DNA of 64,000 nucleotides from an uncultured Emergencia sp. (GCA_904420065.1 CAJFTU010000009.1:124001-188000), one strand, 5' to 3'; shown: positions 17,423-26,535, counted from the stretch's first letter. Made by a program: numbers and translations. Notes: generated from the letters alone by a model not told the origin.

Positions 17423-17459
17423 AAAAAACGGCATATCCCCTGCAGCAGGGCTATGCCGC
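17423..17459 (-). terminator. Terminator of the 64-aa protein gene
   Basis: On the minus strand CGGCATA and CCCTG pair with CAGGG and TATGCCG around a CTG loop (small internal loop), followed by six thymines. It is one of the strongest hairpins in the window. Confidence 0.85.
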
Positions 17460-17514
17460 TTGACCGGAAAATGACATTTTATCATCCGGTGCGTTTTTTC
17501 CATCGGCTATCGTT

Positions 17515-17709
17515 TTAAAACAGTCCCCCGAACAATCCGTTTCCCCTGTCGTTATTTCCGCAGAATAGGAAATAGAGAACGAGAAGTAATATCAGTATTC
17601 CCCATCCGCTGCCGCTGTCACTTCCGCAACAGCAGTTGTCGTTTCCGCACCGCTGCGGTCTGCAGCAATCTGGAGACGGATCACAGCAGTCGTTTCTGAA
17701 ATCTCCCAT
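17515..17709 (-). CDS. Small cysteine-rich, glycine-rich single-pass membrane protein
   Basis: A 64 aa protein with a Cys-rich N-terminal half (pairs at NDCCDP, DCCRP and NCCCG), one hydrophobic segment (GILILLLVLYFLF) and a Gly-rich tail ending GLFGGLF. The layout recalls YjcZ-like small sporulation membrane proteins, but the Cys-rich head is different and I assign no family. The ribosome site GGGAGG lies 7 nt from the ATG, and the gene has its own strong terminator, so it is probably genuine. Confidence 0.6.
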   Translation of the reverse strand: MGDFRNDCCDPSPDCCRPQRCGNDNCCCGSDSGSGWGILILLLVLYFLFCGNNDRGNGLFGGLF

Positions 17710-17880
17710 AAAGAACCTCCCCTCTCGCCTCTGGCCGAAGAGTTATGTAATAGGCCGAAGGCGAAAACCTTTTCTGATATATTATTATGCAGAGCTCTCA
17801 TTTTGGTTCCTTGTCCTTTGCATAAACAAAAGGTTCCGTTGGGTTCTCAGCCTGCCCTATCCCGCCGGCAGGAAATTCCT

Positions 17881-18411
17881 TTATTCTTCGTACAGGTCGC
17901 TGTAGGTCATCGTGTACTCATCCAGTTCATAGTCCAGCGCGTCGGAAAAATCGTACTCCCACTCTTCTCCGCTGAACCTGGCAAGCCGGGCGTTGGCCAG
18001 CGCATCCCGCACGGACAGAAAGGAAATTTCTCCGCTTTGAAGATTTTTGCACTGTCCGTTGGTTTCAGCCGAATACCACAGCCGAAACCGATCCAGTTCT
18101 TCCGCCAGCTTTCGGCGGGCGTTTTCTTCCCCCTGTCTGGCTCCTTCTGCAGCGCCGACGAGCACCCTTTTGATCGTTTCAAGGAGGTTGTAGAGATCGA
18201 TCTGATCGTCGGGTATGTTCTCCAGCAGATCGTAGAAATAGCTTTCACACAGTTCGGCAAAGACCTTCAGATCCAGTTCTTCCACCAACTCGTATACGGC
18301 CTCCTCGCTGATTTGTCCGTCGCTCTCCACCAGATCGGCAAAATTCTCAAAGTACTGAAAATCCGATCCGTCATCGATATCTAAAAAAGCAAATAATTCT
18401 TCTCTGTCCAC
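17881..18411 (-). CDS. Acidic protein of unknown function, cotranscribed with murI
   Basis: A 176 aa very acidic soluble protein (long runs of Asp and Glu), predicted mostly helical, with no recognised motif. It starts 11 nt after the murI stop codon on the same strand and the region shows clean coding bias, so it is likely real. Nothing links it directly to peptidoglycan synthesis apart from position. A GC-rich inverted repeat 20-30 nt beyond its stop has no T-run. Confidence 0.65.
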   Translation of the reverse strand: MDREELFAFLDIDDGSDFQYFENFADLVESDGQISEEAVYELVEELDLKVFAELCESYFYDLLENIPDDQIDLYNLLETIKRVLVGAAEGARQGEENARRKLAEELDRFRLWYSAETNGQCKNLQSGEISFLSVRDALANARLARFSGEEWEYDFSDALDYELDEYTMTYSDLYEE

Positions 18412-18422
18412 AGTTTTTTCTC

Positions 18423-19235
18423 CTAAATATCCAAATTCTTAAACTTAATATTCAGCTCTGTTTCCTCTTTTCCCAGGACCGTCTTGATCATATTGACAAA
18501 ATTTTCCGATAGATCGCTGGCATAGAAGACATTTTCCCCGCCGGTTCTGCCGGCAAACATGTCCCGCTTTCTCAACTCGATTTCCACCGCTGTCGCCACC
18601 TCTTTTGACGAACTGATGATTCGCATCTCCGGATAGATACGCTTCAGATTTTCCGAAATCAGAGGATAATGAGTGCAGCCCAGAATGAGCGTATTGATGT
18701 TGTTTTCACAGACGAAATCATCCAGGTAGTATTTGATCGTCAGATCCATGATCTCATTGTCGATAATTCCCTCTTCGATGAGAGGGACAAAAGCCGGGCA
18801 GGCTTTGGAAAAGAGCTTCAGTCCCGGATGCTTCTCTAAGATCTTCTTTTCATAGGCATTGGATCTCACCGTAACCTTTGTGGCGATGATTCCGATCCGA
18901 TCCTCTTCGCTGCAGAGATCCGCCGCTACCTTGGCCGTAGGAGAGATCACACCGATAACCGGAATATCCGGGTACGCCTTCCGCAGATCGGCAAGGCAGG
19001 TTGCGCTGACCGTATTGCATGCGATTACGATCATCTTTACATTCTGTTTTACCAGAAAATCGCCGATCTGCATGGTAAATTGACGGATAGTTTCCGGAGA
19101 TTTGGAGCCGTAAGGCGTTCTCGCCGTATCACCGAAAAAAATGATTCGTTCCTCTGGAAGCAGTTTCATCGTGTGCACGATGCTGGTCAGACCTCCCAGG
19201 CCGGAATCAAAAAAACCGATCGGTCTGTTATCCAT
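18423..19235 (-). CDS. murI: Glutamate racemase
   Basis: Interconverts L- and D-glutamate, supplying D-Glu for peptidoglycan. The 270 aa protein carries both catalytic-cysteine motifs, IACNTVSA and ILGCTHYPLI. It also has DSGLGGLTSI at the N-terminus and GDTARTPYGSKSPETI. It diverges from pepF; the 68 bp between them must hold both promoters. It is followed by the acidic 176 aa protein. Confidence 0.96.
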   Translation of the reverse strand: MDNRPIGFFDSGLGGLTSIVHTMKLLPEERIIFFGDTARTPYGSKSPETIRQFTMQIGDFLVKQNVKMIVIACNTVSATCLADLRKAYPDIPVIGVISPTAKVAADLCSEEDRIGIIATKVTVRSNAYEKKILEKHPGLKLFSKACPAFVPLIEEGIIDNEIMDLTIKYYLDDFVCENNINTLILGCTHYPLISENLKRIYPEMRIISSSKEVATAVEIELRKRDMFAGRTGGENVFYASDLSENFVNMIKTVLGKEETELNIKFKNLDI

Positions 19236-19303
19236 TTATGTTAATCCTTTCTCTTTTGTGCTATACTATTCATTGAATTATCATTATACTACAGGAGGTA
19301 AAA

Positions 19304-21103
19304 ATGGGAAATAAGAAATTGAAAAAACGCAGTGAGATCGATCAAAAATATAAATGGAAAATTGAAGCGATGTATGCCGACGATCAGACCTGGCAAGCGG
19401 ATATCGACCAGGTTCTGTCCATGGCCGAAGAATTCTCGGCATATCAGGGGCGTCTGACAGAGAGCGCGGCCGCCCTGTCGGCGGCCTTTCAGGAAAAAGA
19501 CGCGCTCTGGCAGAAGCTGGAGAAGGCCTATGTCTACGCTCGGATGAAACTGGATGAAGACAACAGAGAAGCAAAGCAGCAGTCCATGCACGACAAGGTA
19601 AACGCGGTTATCGCCAAGGTTTCCGCCGCTATGAGCTTTTTCACGCCGGAACTGCTCTCCGCGCCGGAAGAGCTTCTGCGTCAGTACATGGACAGCGAAG
19701 CATCTCTGGAGCAGTATCGCTTTGTCATCGAGGATCTGCTCCGCGAAAAGAAACACGTTCTCTCCGGCGAGGAAGAGAATCTGCTGGCTCAGATGAGTGA
19801 AGTGACCGATGCCACAAACACCATCTTCACTATGCTCAACAACGCCGACATCAAGTTTGGCTTCATCACCGACGAAGACGGAGAGGAAACGGAAGTCACC
19901 CACGGCAGCTACATTTCCCTCATGGAATCTCACAACAGGCAGGTACGCAAATCCGCTTACACTCACGTCTATGAAGCGTACAAAGGTCTGATTAATACCA
20001 TCGCCTCCACCTACAGCTATAATGTAAAAACCGACGTGGTCGGTGCAAGAATCCGGAAGTATTCCTCCGCAAGAGCGGCAGCCCTGTCCGGAGACAACAT
20101 CCCGGAAGAGGTTTACGATAATTTAATTTCCGTCGTTCATGATTATCTTCCGGTTCTGCACAGATATATCCAGCTGCGAAAACGCATTTTAGGAGTGGAT
20201 GAGCTGAAGATGTACGATGTCTACGTTCCTCTCGTAGAGCTGCCAAAGCGGATCATACCGTTCGAAGAAGGCGTGGAGATCATGAAAAAGGGTCTGGCTC
20301 CTCTTGGAGAAGAGTATATCCGGCGCCTGTCGGACGGCGTCAAATCCGGCTGGATCGATGTATATGAGAATGAGGGCAAAACCAGCGGCGCTTACAGCTT
20401 CGGTTCATACGACAGCTTCCCTTATATTCTCCTCAACTACACCGATACGCTCCAGGATGTATTCACGCTGGTTCACGAGATGGGACACTCCATGCACTCC
20501 AGCTACACCCGTCAGACCCAGCCTTTTACCTATGGCGATCACTCCATCTTCACCGCAGAGGTCGCTTCCACAGTAAACGAATCCCTGCTGATGAATTGTC
20601 TTCTTGAAGAAGAAACCGATCCGCAGATGCGCTCCTATCTGCTCAATATGTATATCGAAGAATTCCGCACCACCCTCTTCCGTCAAACCATGTTTGCAGA
20701 GTTTGAACAGCTGTGCCACAAATACGTCGAGGAGGGCGGAAGCCTGACGGCTCAGTGGCTGTGTGACGAATACGATAAGCTGAACCGAACCTACTTCGGC
20801 CCTGCCCTCGGTGAAGATGAATATATCCGTTATGAGTGGGCACGCATCCCTCATTTCTATCGAGGATTTTACGTCTATCAGTACGCTACGGGCTACTCGG
20901 CAGCAACGGCCATTTCCGAAAAGATAAGAAGAGAAGGCGCGCCGGCCAGAGACGCTTACAAGGAATTCCTCAAAACAGGAAGCAGCGACTATCCCGTTGA
21001 ACTTCTCAAAATCGCCGGAGTGGACATGAGCAGCAAAGAACCGGTGATCATGGCCATGGAAACCTTTAAAAAACTCGTTGAAGAATTTGAAAACACGATA
21101 TAA
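19304..21103 (+). CDS. pepF: Oligoendopeptidase F (M3B)
   Basis: A cytoplasmic zinc endopeptidase that degrades peptides of roughly 7-17 residues. At 599 aa it has the family length. The zinc motif HEMGHSMHS is at about residue 390, with the distal glutamate in FTAEVASTVNESLL. The N-terminal helical domain is intact. AGGAGG lies 7 nt before the ATG. A likely extended -10 promoter (TGCTATACT) lies about 35 nt upstream. It begins a plus-strand run with nadK and a pseudouridine synthase. Confidence 0.95.
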   Translation: MGNKKLKKRSEIDQKYKWKIEAMYADDQTWQADIDQVLSMAEEFSAYQGRLTESAAALSAAFQEKDALWQKLEKAYVYARMKLDEDNREAKQQSMHDKVNAVIAKVSAAMSFFTPELLSAPEELLRQYMDSEASLEQYRFVIEDLLREKKHVLSGEEENLLAQMSEVTDATNTIFTMLNNADIKFGFITDEDGEETEVTHGSYISLMESHNRQVRKSAYTHVYEAYKGLINTIASTYSYNVKTDVVGARIRKYSSARAAALSGDNIPEEVYDNLISVVHDYLPVLHRYIQLRKRILGVDELKMYDVYVPLVELPKRIIPFEEGVEIMKKGLAPLGEEYIRRLSDGVKSGWIDVYENEGKTSGAYSFGSYDSFPYILLNYTDTLQDVFTLVHEMGHSMHSSYTRQTQPFTYGDHSIFTAEVASTVNESLLMNCLLEEETDPQMRSYLLNMYIEEFRTTLFRQTMFAEFEQLCHKYVEEGGSLTAQWLCDEYDKLNRTYFGPALGEDEYIRYEWARIPHFYRGFYVYQYATGYSAATAISEKIRREGAPARDAYKEFLKTGSSDYPVELLKIAGVDMSSKEPVIMAMETFKKLVEEFENTI

Positions 21104-21107
21104 ATCT

Positions 21108-21911
21108 ATGAACAGAAAAATTTTTATCTACGCAAACGACAGTGAAATGTCCAGAAAAACAGAAAAAAACCTGAAGCAGAAGCTGGACAGTTCCGGTTTT
21201 ACCCTGCTTCCGTCCTACAGAGCTGATGCGGATCTTCTGGTCTGCATCGGCGGCGACGGTACCTTTTTGGAAGTCATCCATCGATTCGACTTCCCACCAA
21301 TGCCGATTATCGGCATCAATACCGGGCACCTCGGCTTCTTTCAGGAAATCATGCCTTCCATGCTGGACGATTTTATCTTCAATTACAGCCAGGGACGATA
21401 CTCGATTCAGCAGCTGTCCACCGTAAAAATCGCGGTAAAGACAAAAGAAGGCATCAGCCAGCACGTCGGATTGAACGAGGTAATCATCAAAGGCCAATCG
21501 ACCTGCTCGGTTCACCTGAACATCTCCATCGGCGGCAGCTTTATTGAACGATTCAGCGGAGACGGACTGCTGATCGCGACGCCGGCCGGCAGCACGGCCT
21601 ACAACTATTCTCTGGGGGGAAGCATCGTTGATCCGCGTCTGAATATCCTTCAGGTTACACCGATCGCTCCGATGAACACTACGGCCTACCGTTCCTTCAC
21701 CTCAAGCATTCTTCTGCCGTCGGACCTGTCTCTTGGCGTAGTCACCGACGCCGGAAGCAAGCAGGAAGGTCTTTCCGTGGTCTACGACGGTTACACCGCC
21801 GACTACGCAGAGATTGAAGAAATCGAAGTTTCCTTCTCTGATACTTTAGTCAACCTGATGCGGTTTGAGAACTACGATTTCTGGACAAAAGTAAAGAGTA
21901 AATTTCTGTGA
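21108..21911 (+). CDS. nadK: NAD kinase
   Basis: Phosphorylates NAD to NADP. The 267 aa protein contains GGDGTFLE (the catalytic GGDG loop), NTGHLGFFQE and ATPAGSTAYNYSLGG, all diagnostic. The chosen ATG at 21108 is 4 nt after the pepF stop. A longer TTG-started frame at 21078 would overlap pepF and has no better ribosome site. Because the Shine-Dalgarno signal is poor, translation is probably coupled to pepF. Confidence 0.95.
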   Translation: MNRKIFIYANDSEMSRKTEKNLKQKLDSSGFTLLPSYRADADLLVCIGGDGTFLEVIHRFDFPPMPIIGINTGHLGFFQEIMPSMLDDFIFNYSQGRYSIQQLSTVKIAVKTKEGISQHVGLNEVIIKGQSTCSVHLNISIGGSFIERFSGDGLLIATPAGSTAYNYSLGGSIVDPRLNILQVTPIAPMNTTAYRSFTSSILLPSDLSLGVVTDAGSKQEGLSVVYDGYTADYAEIEEIEVSFSDTLVNLMRFENYDFWTKVKSKFL

Positions 21912-21924
21912 GGTAACTGAACAT

Positions 21925-22824
21925 ATGGCAAAATTTCAATATACGGTGACAGAGGACGATGCGGGACTTCCGGTAAAGCGTCTTCTGCGCCTGAAATTCA
22001 ACTTTTCATCGCGGCTTCTGTCCAAACTGAAATTCCAGCATCTGGTGTATCTCAACGGACAGCAGACCCCGGGCTGGATCGTTCCCGCTGCCGGAGACGT
22101 CATCTCCGTGGATCTGCCGGAAGAAAAAAGCGATTTTCCGCCGGAGGATATCCCTATCGATCCGGTATATGAGGATGACGATCTGCTGATCATCAACAAG
22201 CAGCCCGGCATCATCGTCCATCCTACCAAAGGTCATCCTGTCCACACCATCGCAAACGGGTTGATGAAGTATATGGCGGACACCGGTCAGTCGTTTAAAA
22301 TCCGATTCGTCAACAGATTGGACATGGATACCACCGGTCTTCTGATCGTGGCAAAAAATTCTCACGCTCAGGACGATCTCACCAAACAGATGAAGGCCAA
22401 CGCCACAGAAAAGCGATACATAGCCATAGCCAACGGCATCATCGAAGAGGACAGCTTTACCATAGATCTTCCCATAGGACGACCGGATCCGGAAAGAGTG
22501 GAAAGAGGCGTCATGAAAGAAGGCGGATACCCTTCTGTGACTCACGTGAAGGTCCTGCAGCGTTTTCCCAAAGACGGCGGCCATACCCTGGTGGAGCTGC
22601 TGCTCGAAACGGGACGCACGCATCAGATCAGAGTTCACATGTCCCATATCGGCCATCCTCTTACCGGCGACAGTCTCTACGGCGGAGAGGCTCCCGAACT
22701 GATCGGCAGACAGGCGCTCCACGCCTGCATGCTGTCCTTCCGTCACCCGGCCACAGGAGAAAAGATAATTATAGAGGCGCCGATTCCGGATGATTTGAAG
22801 GAAGTAATGGAAAAGATCCGCTAA
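21925..22824 (+). CDS. RluA/RluD-family 23S rRNA pseudouridine synthase
   Basis: A 299 aa enzyme that isomerises uridines in RNA. It has an N-terminal S4-like RNA-binding region (VKRLLRLKFNFSSRLLSKLKF). The catalytic motif is NRLDMDTTGLL, whose Asp attacks the base. LLETGRTHQIRVHMSHIGHPL follows. Which uridines it modifies cannot be read from the sequence; RluD-type large-subunit targets are usual for this family. GAGGTAAC lies upstream of the ATG, 13 nt after nadK. Confidence 0.92.
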   Translation: MAKFQYTVTEDDAGLPVKRLLRLKFNFSSRLLSKLKFQHLVYLNGQQTPGWIVPAAGDVISVDLPEEKSDFPPEDIPIDPVYEDDDLLIINKQPGIIVHPTKGHPVHTIANGLMKYMADTGQSFKIRFVNRLDMDTTGLLIVAKNSHAQDDLTKQMKANATEKRYIAIANGIIEEDSFTIDLPIGRPDPERVERGVMKEGGYPSVTHVKVLQRFPKDGGHTLVELLLETGRTHQIRVHMSHIGHPLTGDSLYGGEAPELIGRQALHACMLSFRHPATGEKIIIEAPIPDDLKEVMEKIR

Positions 22825-22842
22825 GTTCGGCCTGGCGGTCTC

Positions 22843-22871
22843 TTGACAACCTGTCCGAATTACGTTATGAT
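22843..22871 (+). promoter_or_regulatory. Sigma-A promoter for the riboswitch-mntP transcript
   Basis: TTGACA at 22843-22848 and TATGAT at 22866-22871, exactly 17 nt apart. Transcription would start near 22878, immediately before the riboswitch aptamer. Confidence 0.85.
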
Positions 22872-22875
22872 TAAC

Positions 22876-22964
22876 TGGCAAAATCCTGTGAGGGAGTAGT
22901 CGGCACATTTATGTGTGGTAGGTCAACATACTGGCATTGCGCCTGGCTTATCTTAAAAGACGAG
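22876..22964 (+). ncRNA. yybP-ykoY manganese riboswitch aptamer
   Basis: The leader contains GGGAGTAGTCGGCAC, matching the conserved GGGGAGUAG segment of yybP-ykoY RNAs. Further on come GGTCAACATACTGGC and GCCTGGCTTA. These elements pair to form the two-legged aptamer that binds Mn2+. Directly downstream is a terminator hairpin and then mntP, a manganese exporter. Family knowledge predicts that Mn2+ binding prevents termination and turns on export. A covariance-model search would settle the exact borders. Confidence 0.85.
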
Positions 22965-23000
22965 ACTCATGTGTAGATCTTTCTATACATGAGTTTTTTT
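22965..23000 (+). terminator. Riboswitch expression-platform terminator
   Basis: A 13 bp stem, ACTCATGTGTAGA with TCTATACATGAGT (one G-T pair), encloses a 4 nt loop and runs into seven thymines. It sits between the manganese aptamer and the mntP ribosome site, about 40 nt before the ATG, so it must be bypassed for mntP to be expressed. The 5' arm overlaps the end of the aptamer, consistent with mutually exclusive folding. Confidence 0.85.
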
Positions 23001-23041
23001 GTGAATCAAAATCAAATCAACACAATACTTGGAGGAATCAT

Positions 23042-23602
23042 ATGGGAATCATCGAACTATTGTTACTGGCAATCGGTTTAGCAATGGATGCTTTTGCTGT
23101 GTCTGTCTGTAAGGGACTGTCTGTGGAAGGTGCGGGCGGTAAGCAGATGTTTACCGCCGGAATCTGGTTTGGCGGGTTTCAGGCCCTCATGCCGGCCGTA
23201 GGTTATCTGCTGGGCAGCGCCTTCACCGGATACATATCTGCCGTAGACCACTGGATCGCCTTCGTACTGCTCTGTTTTATCGGAATAAATATGATCAAAG
23301 AATCCTTTTCAAAAGAAGAAGAGGAAGTCGGCAGTTCCTTCGGTTTTAGATCCATGTTTCCCATGGCTGTAGCCACCAGCATCGACGCGCTGGCCGTGGG
23401 AATAACCTTCGCCTTTTTGGAGGTCAACATTATCACCGCAGTATCTGCCATCGGCGTCATTACTTTCTTTATCTCCGCGTTAGGAATCAAGATCGGCAGC
23501 ATTTTCGGATGTCGATTCAAAGCCAAAGCCGAACGATTCGGCGGCGCCATACTTATCCTTCTTGGACTGAAAATTCTTCTTGAGCACACTCTTTTCAGCT
23601 AA
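23042..23602 (+). CDS. mntP: Manganese efflux pump MntP
   Basis: A 186 aa six-helix membrane exporter of Mn2+. Paired repeats are visible: LLLLAIGLAMDAFAVSVCKG near the N-terminus and AVATSIDALAVGITFAF in the second half. The Asp residues of the two MDAFA/IDALA motifs are the expected metal ligands. GGAGGAATCAT precedes the ATG at 23042, so the longer upstream frame through the riboswitch is discarded. Control by the manganese riboswitch is strongly implied. Confidence 0.95.
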   Translation: MGIIELLLLAIGLAMDAFAVSVCKGLSVEGAGGKQMFTAGIWFGGFQALMPAVGYLLGSAFTGYISAVDHWIAFVLLCFIGINMIKESFSKEEEEVGSSFGFRSMFPMAVATSIDALAVGITFAFLEVNIITAVSAIGVITFFISALGIKIGSIFGCRFKAKAERFGGAILILLGLKILLEHTLFS

Positions 23603-23616
23603 AGATATAATTCTGA

Positions 23617-23644
23617 GGCCGCAGACGGCTCTTCGTCTGCGGCC
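23617..23644 (+). terminator. Terminator of mntP
   Basis: GGCCGCAGAC pairs perfectly with GTCTGCGGCC around an 8 nt loop, followed by CGCTTTTA. It lies 14 nt after the stop codon. Confidence 0.8.
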
Positions 23645-23659
23645 CGCTTTTACCTTAAT

Positions 23660-24838
23660 TCATACTATACTTTCCACCGTTTTTTCCACGAGAGCATCGA
23701 TCTTTTCAAAATTCATATTGCGAATGTACATCTTTTCCACCAAGTCGTGATTTTCCTTAGCCCTGGACAGAGCGGAAACGCTCTCTTCGATCAGGTTGGC
23801 ATAGAGCCTGGACAATCTGCCCAGCGTCCCCGCGTTTTTCTCGGCAAAATAAACGCTCTGAAAATCGCTGATATCGATCATGGTAATATCGCGGCTGTCG
23901 TCTTCATCTTCCGAAATCTCCCAAGGCTCGAGATCGTGCCACTTATTGGTCGTGATAAAAGCCAACCCCAGTTCCGGAACAAGCATATGCTCAATTTTAC
24001 GCTGCGGATCCATCGGACAGTAGTAACACTCCGTATCGAATCCGCGATACACGGCTCCGTCAAGAAGGATGTTCATAAACGTCGTGTTGCCGTATCCCTC
24101 CGGAACATTAATCAGATAAATTTTTCTCATCCTGCCCAACAGAGACTTTACAAAAGAAATCGTCCCGCCCGGTGTAATCGCGCTGGCGAAAAAGCGCTTC
24201 ACATTACCAGCCTTTATGGAAATATCGTATTTTTTGTATTCCCTGACGATGATATCTGCCGCCAGCTTGTAAATTTCCGAGAGTTCTATTCCGTCTTCGT
24301 TAATGCCGGATAAATTGTTGTAAATGCTCTTTGCTGCGGCCAGATAATTATACGCCAGCTTATACCATCTCGAGCATTCTTCGTTGTAGCTGATGATGTC
24401 CTCTTTGTTGTCGGCGATCTTTTTGTCGTTCCAGAATTCTCCAAAGTTGATGATTGAATCCACCGCTCCGGGTGTAATGGGATCGATGATATGAGGGCTT
24501 GTTCCGTCGATGAAGGCGATCTTCTTGTCGACAAGGAGAATCCCATCCAGAGAGTGTTCGTCAGCCGAGCAGTGCAGGAAATCCACATTCTGACCGGAAC
24601 CGGACAGCTTTTCGCCTACTCTCTTCAAAAAAGTGGACTTGCCGGTTCCCGGACCTCCTTTGATACAGATGATTTTTTTCGCTTCCCTCTGCCCGAGAAT
24701 GTACTGGTAATAAGAAAAAAATCCTTCCGGAGTGTTATTTCCGGGGAAATAGTGACGTGTAATAGACAAACCAATTCCTCCAATCTGCATTTCTCCTTTA
24801 GTGTATGAACCGCCGCTTGTCAAAAGTTCCTCGGGCAT
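23660..24838 (-). CDS. PRK06851-type P-loop ATPase of unknown role
   Basis: A 392 aa protein with Walker A GGPGTGKST at residues 61-69 and a long body matching the Firmicutes PRK06851 family (HYFPGNNTPEGFFSYYQ just before the P-loop is typical). A second nucleotide-like segment, LINVPEGYGNTT, begins around residue 230. The biological role of the family is unknown. The start is uncertain. ATG at 24838 has GGAG 7 nt upstream, but that GGAG belongs to the terminator stem of the neighbouring gene. ATG at 24790 (MQIGG) has AAGGAG only 2 nt away. Confidence 0.8.
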   Translation of the reverse strand: MPEELLTSGGSYTKGEMQIGGIGLSITRHYFPGNNTPEGFFSYYQYILGQREAKKIICIKGGPGTGKSTFLKRVGEKLSGSGQNVDFLHCSADEHSLDGILLVDKKIAFIDGTSPHIIDPITPGAVDSIINFGEFWNDKKIADNKEDIISYNEECSRWYKLAYNYLAAAKSIYNNLSGINEDGIELSEIYKLAADIIVREYKKYDISIKAGNVKRFFASAITPGGTISFVKSLLGRMRKIYLINVPEGYGNTTFMNILLDGAVYRGFDTECYYCPMDPQRKIEHMLVPELGLAFITTNKWHDLEPWEISEDEDDSRDITMIDISDFQSVYFAEKNAGTLGRLSRLYANLIEESVSALSRAKENHDLVEKMYIRNMNFEKIDALVEKTVESIV

Positions 24839-24840
24839 AC

Positions 24841-24872
24841 AAAAACTCCGGCAGGCACTGCACCTGCCGGAG
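24841..24872 (-). terminator. Terminator between the DUF975 gene and the P-loop ATPase gene
   Basis: CTCCGGCAGG pairs perfectly with CCTGCCGGAG around a 7 nt loop, and TTTTTG follows on the minus strand. It ends 3 nt before the ATG at 24838, so its last stem bases also provide that gene's only Shine-Dalgarno-like GGAG. Confidence 0.8.
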
Positions 24873-24903
24873 TCCTGAAACTCTGTCCGGACAAAAGCTT
24901 TCG

Positions 24904-25668
24904 TTAAAAGTGATAATCGCTTTCGTTAAACGATCCCTCTGGTCTTGCAACCAGATTGCCGGTCACCAGATCATAAAAGGTAACGTCCGCCGTATAGGAA
25001 TAAGCCGTGAAAAAATACCACGGGATAGAATAAACCAGATCGGCGGCAATGCCTGCAATTCCATCAAAATACGGCAGCAGCAGAACCGGCAGCATTGAAA
25101 GGATCATCCAACCGATGAAGGAAAGGTTGAGACAGAAATATTTTCCCTTATTTCCGTTCATACGATACTTGGATTCGTTGATGCACTCCATAATGCCCTT
25201 TGATGGATCATCGGCCAGGATAAAAAACGCCTGACTGTAGCGAAAAACGGCGATGATTCCCGGTATAATAAAGAGCAGAGACCACAGGAAAACAAACACA
25301 CCCATTACAATCATAAGTCCGAGGGCTTTAAAAAAATATTCGAATCCATTGAATATGTATCCCGGATTGATATCTCTCTTTCTGAAAAACGACAGAAGAA
25401 AACTGTTGAGCCCCAACGTAAACGCGCCGCTTAGCAGCATATTGTATAAACTGGCTACATAAGAAAGGCTGTAGCTTTCTCCGATGAGTTCATTATAATA
25501 AGTCATCACTGATCCCGGAATCAACGCTGCCAACAATTCCGGCACTGTGGTAGTCAGTATATAATATACAAACATTCCGATGACGACTCTGATCCAGTTA
25601 TCTTTCAGCGCATTTCTGGCGATTGCTCTGATCTCCGCCGTGCTTTCTCGCACAATGATATGATTCAT
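24904..25668 (-). CDS. DUF975 family membrane protein
   Basis: A 254 aa polytopic membrane protein with about five or six helices. The N-terminus, RAIARNALKDNW, is the typical DUF975 opening. The conserved core LFIIPGIIAVFRYSQAFFIL is followed by DDPSKGIMECINESKYRMNGNKG. The function of the family is unknown. The start at 25668 has AAGGAG 7 nt upstream; the longer frame is unsupported. Confidence 0.88.
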   Translation of the reverse strand: MNHIIVRESTAEIRAIARNALKDNWIRVVIGMFVYYILTTTVPELLAALIPGSVMTYYNELIGESYSLSYVASLYNMLLSGAFTLGLNSFLLSFFRKRDINPGYIFNGFEYFFKALGLMIVMGVFVFLWSLLFIIPGIIAVFRYSQAFFILADDPSKGIMECINESKYRMNGNKGKYFCLNLSFIGWMILSMLPVLLLPYFDGIAGIAADLVYSIPWYFFTAYSYTADVTFYDLVTGNLVARPEGSFNESDYHF

Positions 25669-25836
25669 CTCAAAACTCCTTATTTCATTAAACTTAAAGC
25701 TATTATATAATAACCGTGGAAGAATTACAATTGAAATCAAAGTAAAACCGTGTGCGAAAGCGTCATAAAGCCGCTTTCAAAACGCTTCCGTCCGTAAAAA
25801 AAATCGCGCCCTATCTGGGAAATACAAGGAGGAAAT

Positions 25837-26469
25837 ATGAACAGCGCTTTAATTCTGACTGCTCACGTGGACAACCCGGAGCAGATTTCTATAGACTTCA
25901 GCCGGTTCGATACGGTCATATGCGCAGACGGCGGACTGCTCGTGGCCGACCGGCTGGGACTTACGCCCGATATTCTCATCGGCGATTTCGACTCGGTGGA
26001 ACAGCCCAAAGAAAGAGAAGTGATCAAACTTCCGGCAGAAAAGGATATGACCGACAGCGAGGCGGCAATCGATCTGGCCGTTTCCCAGGGATACGATCAC
26101 ATCGTCGTTCTGGGCGGTCTCGGCGGACGGTTCGACCACACAATGGGCAACATAGGAATCCTCTCTAAATACTGCGGAAAACTGTCTCACCTTGCTTTGA
26201 CCGACGGTCAGAACTACGTCTTTATGGCCTCTCCCGGCCGGGTTACCATACCGCGCGGCGACTACACCTACCTTGGCGTCATCAGCTATGGAGGGGCTGC
26301 GAAAAGCGTAACACTGAAAGGAGTAAAATATCCGCTGACCGATTATCTCCTCAGCGATTCGACAACGCTGGGCGTAAGCAATGAAATCATCGAAGAAACA
26401 GCGGAAATTTCGTTTACCGAGGGAAAGCTTTTGCTCATCTTGTCCCGCGACAGTTCGTCTCACCGGTGA
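25837..26469 (+). CDS. thiN: Thiamine diphosphokinase
   Basis: Converts thiamine to thiamine diphosphate using ATP. The 210 aa protein shows CADGGLLVADRLG, LIGDFDSV and EKDMTDSEAAIDLA, the acidic clusters that hold Mg-ATP. The thiamine-binding C-terminal half follows (VISYGGAAKSVTLKG). AAGGAGG is 6 nt from the ATG. I saw no TPP riboswitch upstream. Confidence 0.94.
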   Translation: MNSALILTAHVDNPEQISIDFSRFDTVICADGGLLVADRLGLTPDILIGDFDSVEQPKEREVIKLPAEKDMTDSEAAIDLAVSQGYDHIVVLGGLGGRFDHTMGNIGILSKYCGKLSHLALTDGQNYVFMASPGRVTIPRGDYTYLGVISYGGAAKSVTLKGVKYPLTDYLLSDSTTLGVSNEIIEETAEISFTEGKLLLILSRDSSSHR

Positions 26470-26506
26470 AAAGCCGGAAGAAGATGTCAGTCGCCGCAGG
26501 TAAGGG

Positions 26507-26535
26507 TTGAAAAGGATTCTTTAAAATGTTATATT
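26507..26535 (+). promoter_or_regulatory. Sigma-A promoter of the crotonase gene
   Basis: TTGAAA at 26507-26512 and TATATT at 26530-26535, 17 nt apart. Transcription would start about 35 nt before the ATG. Confidence 0.7.
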
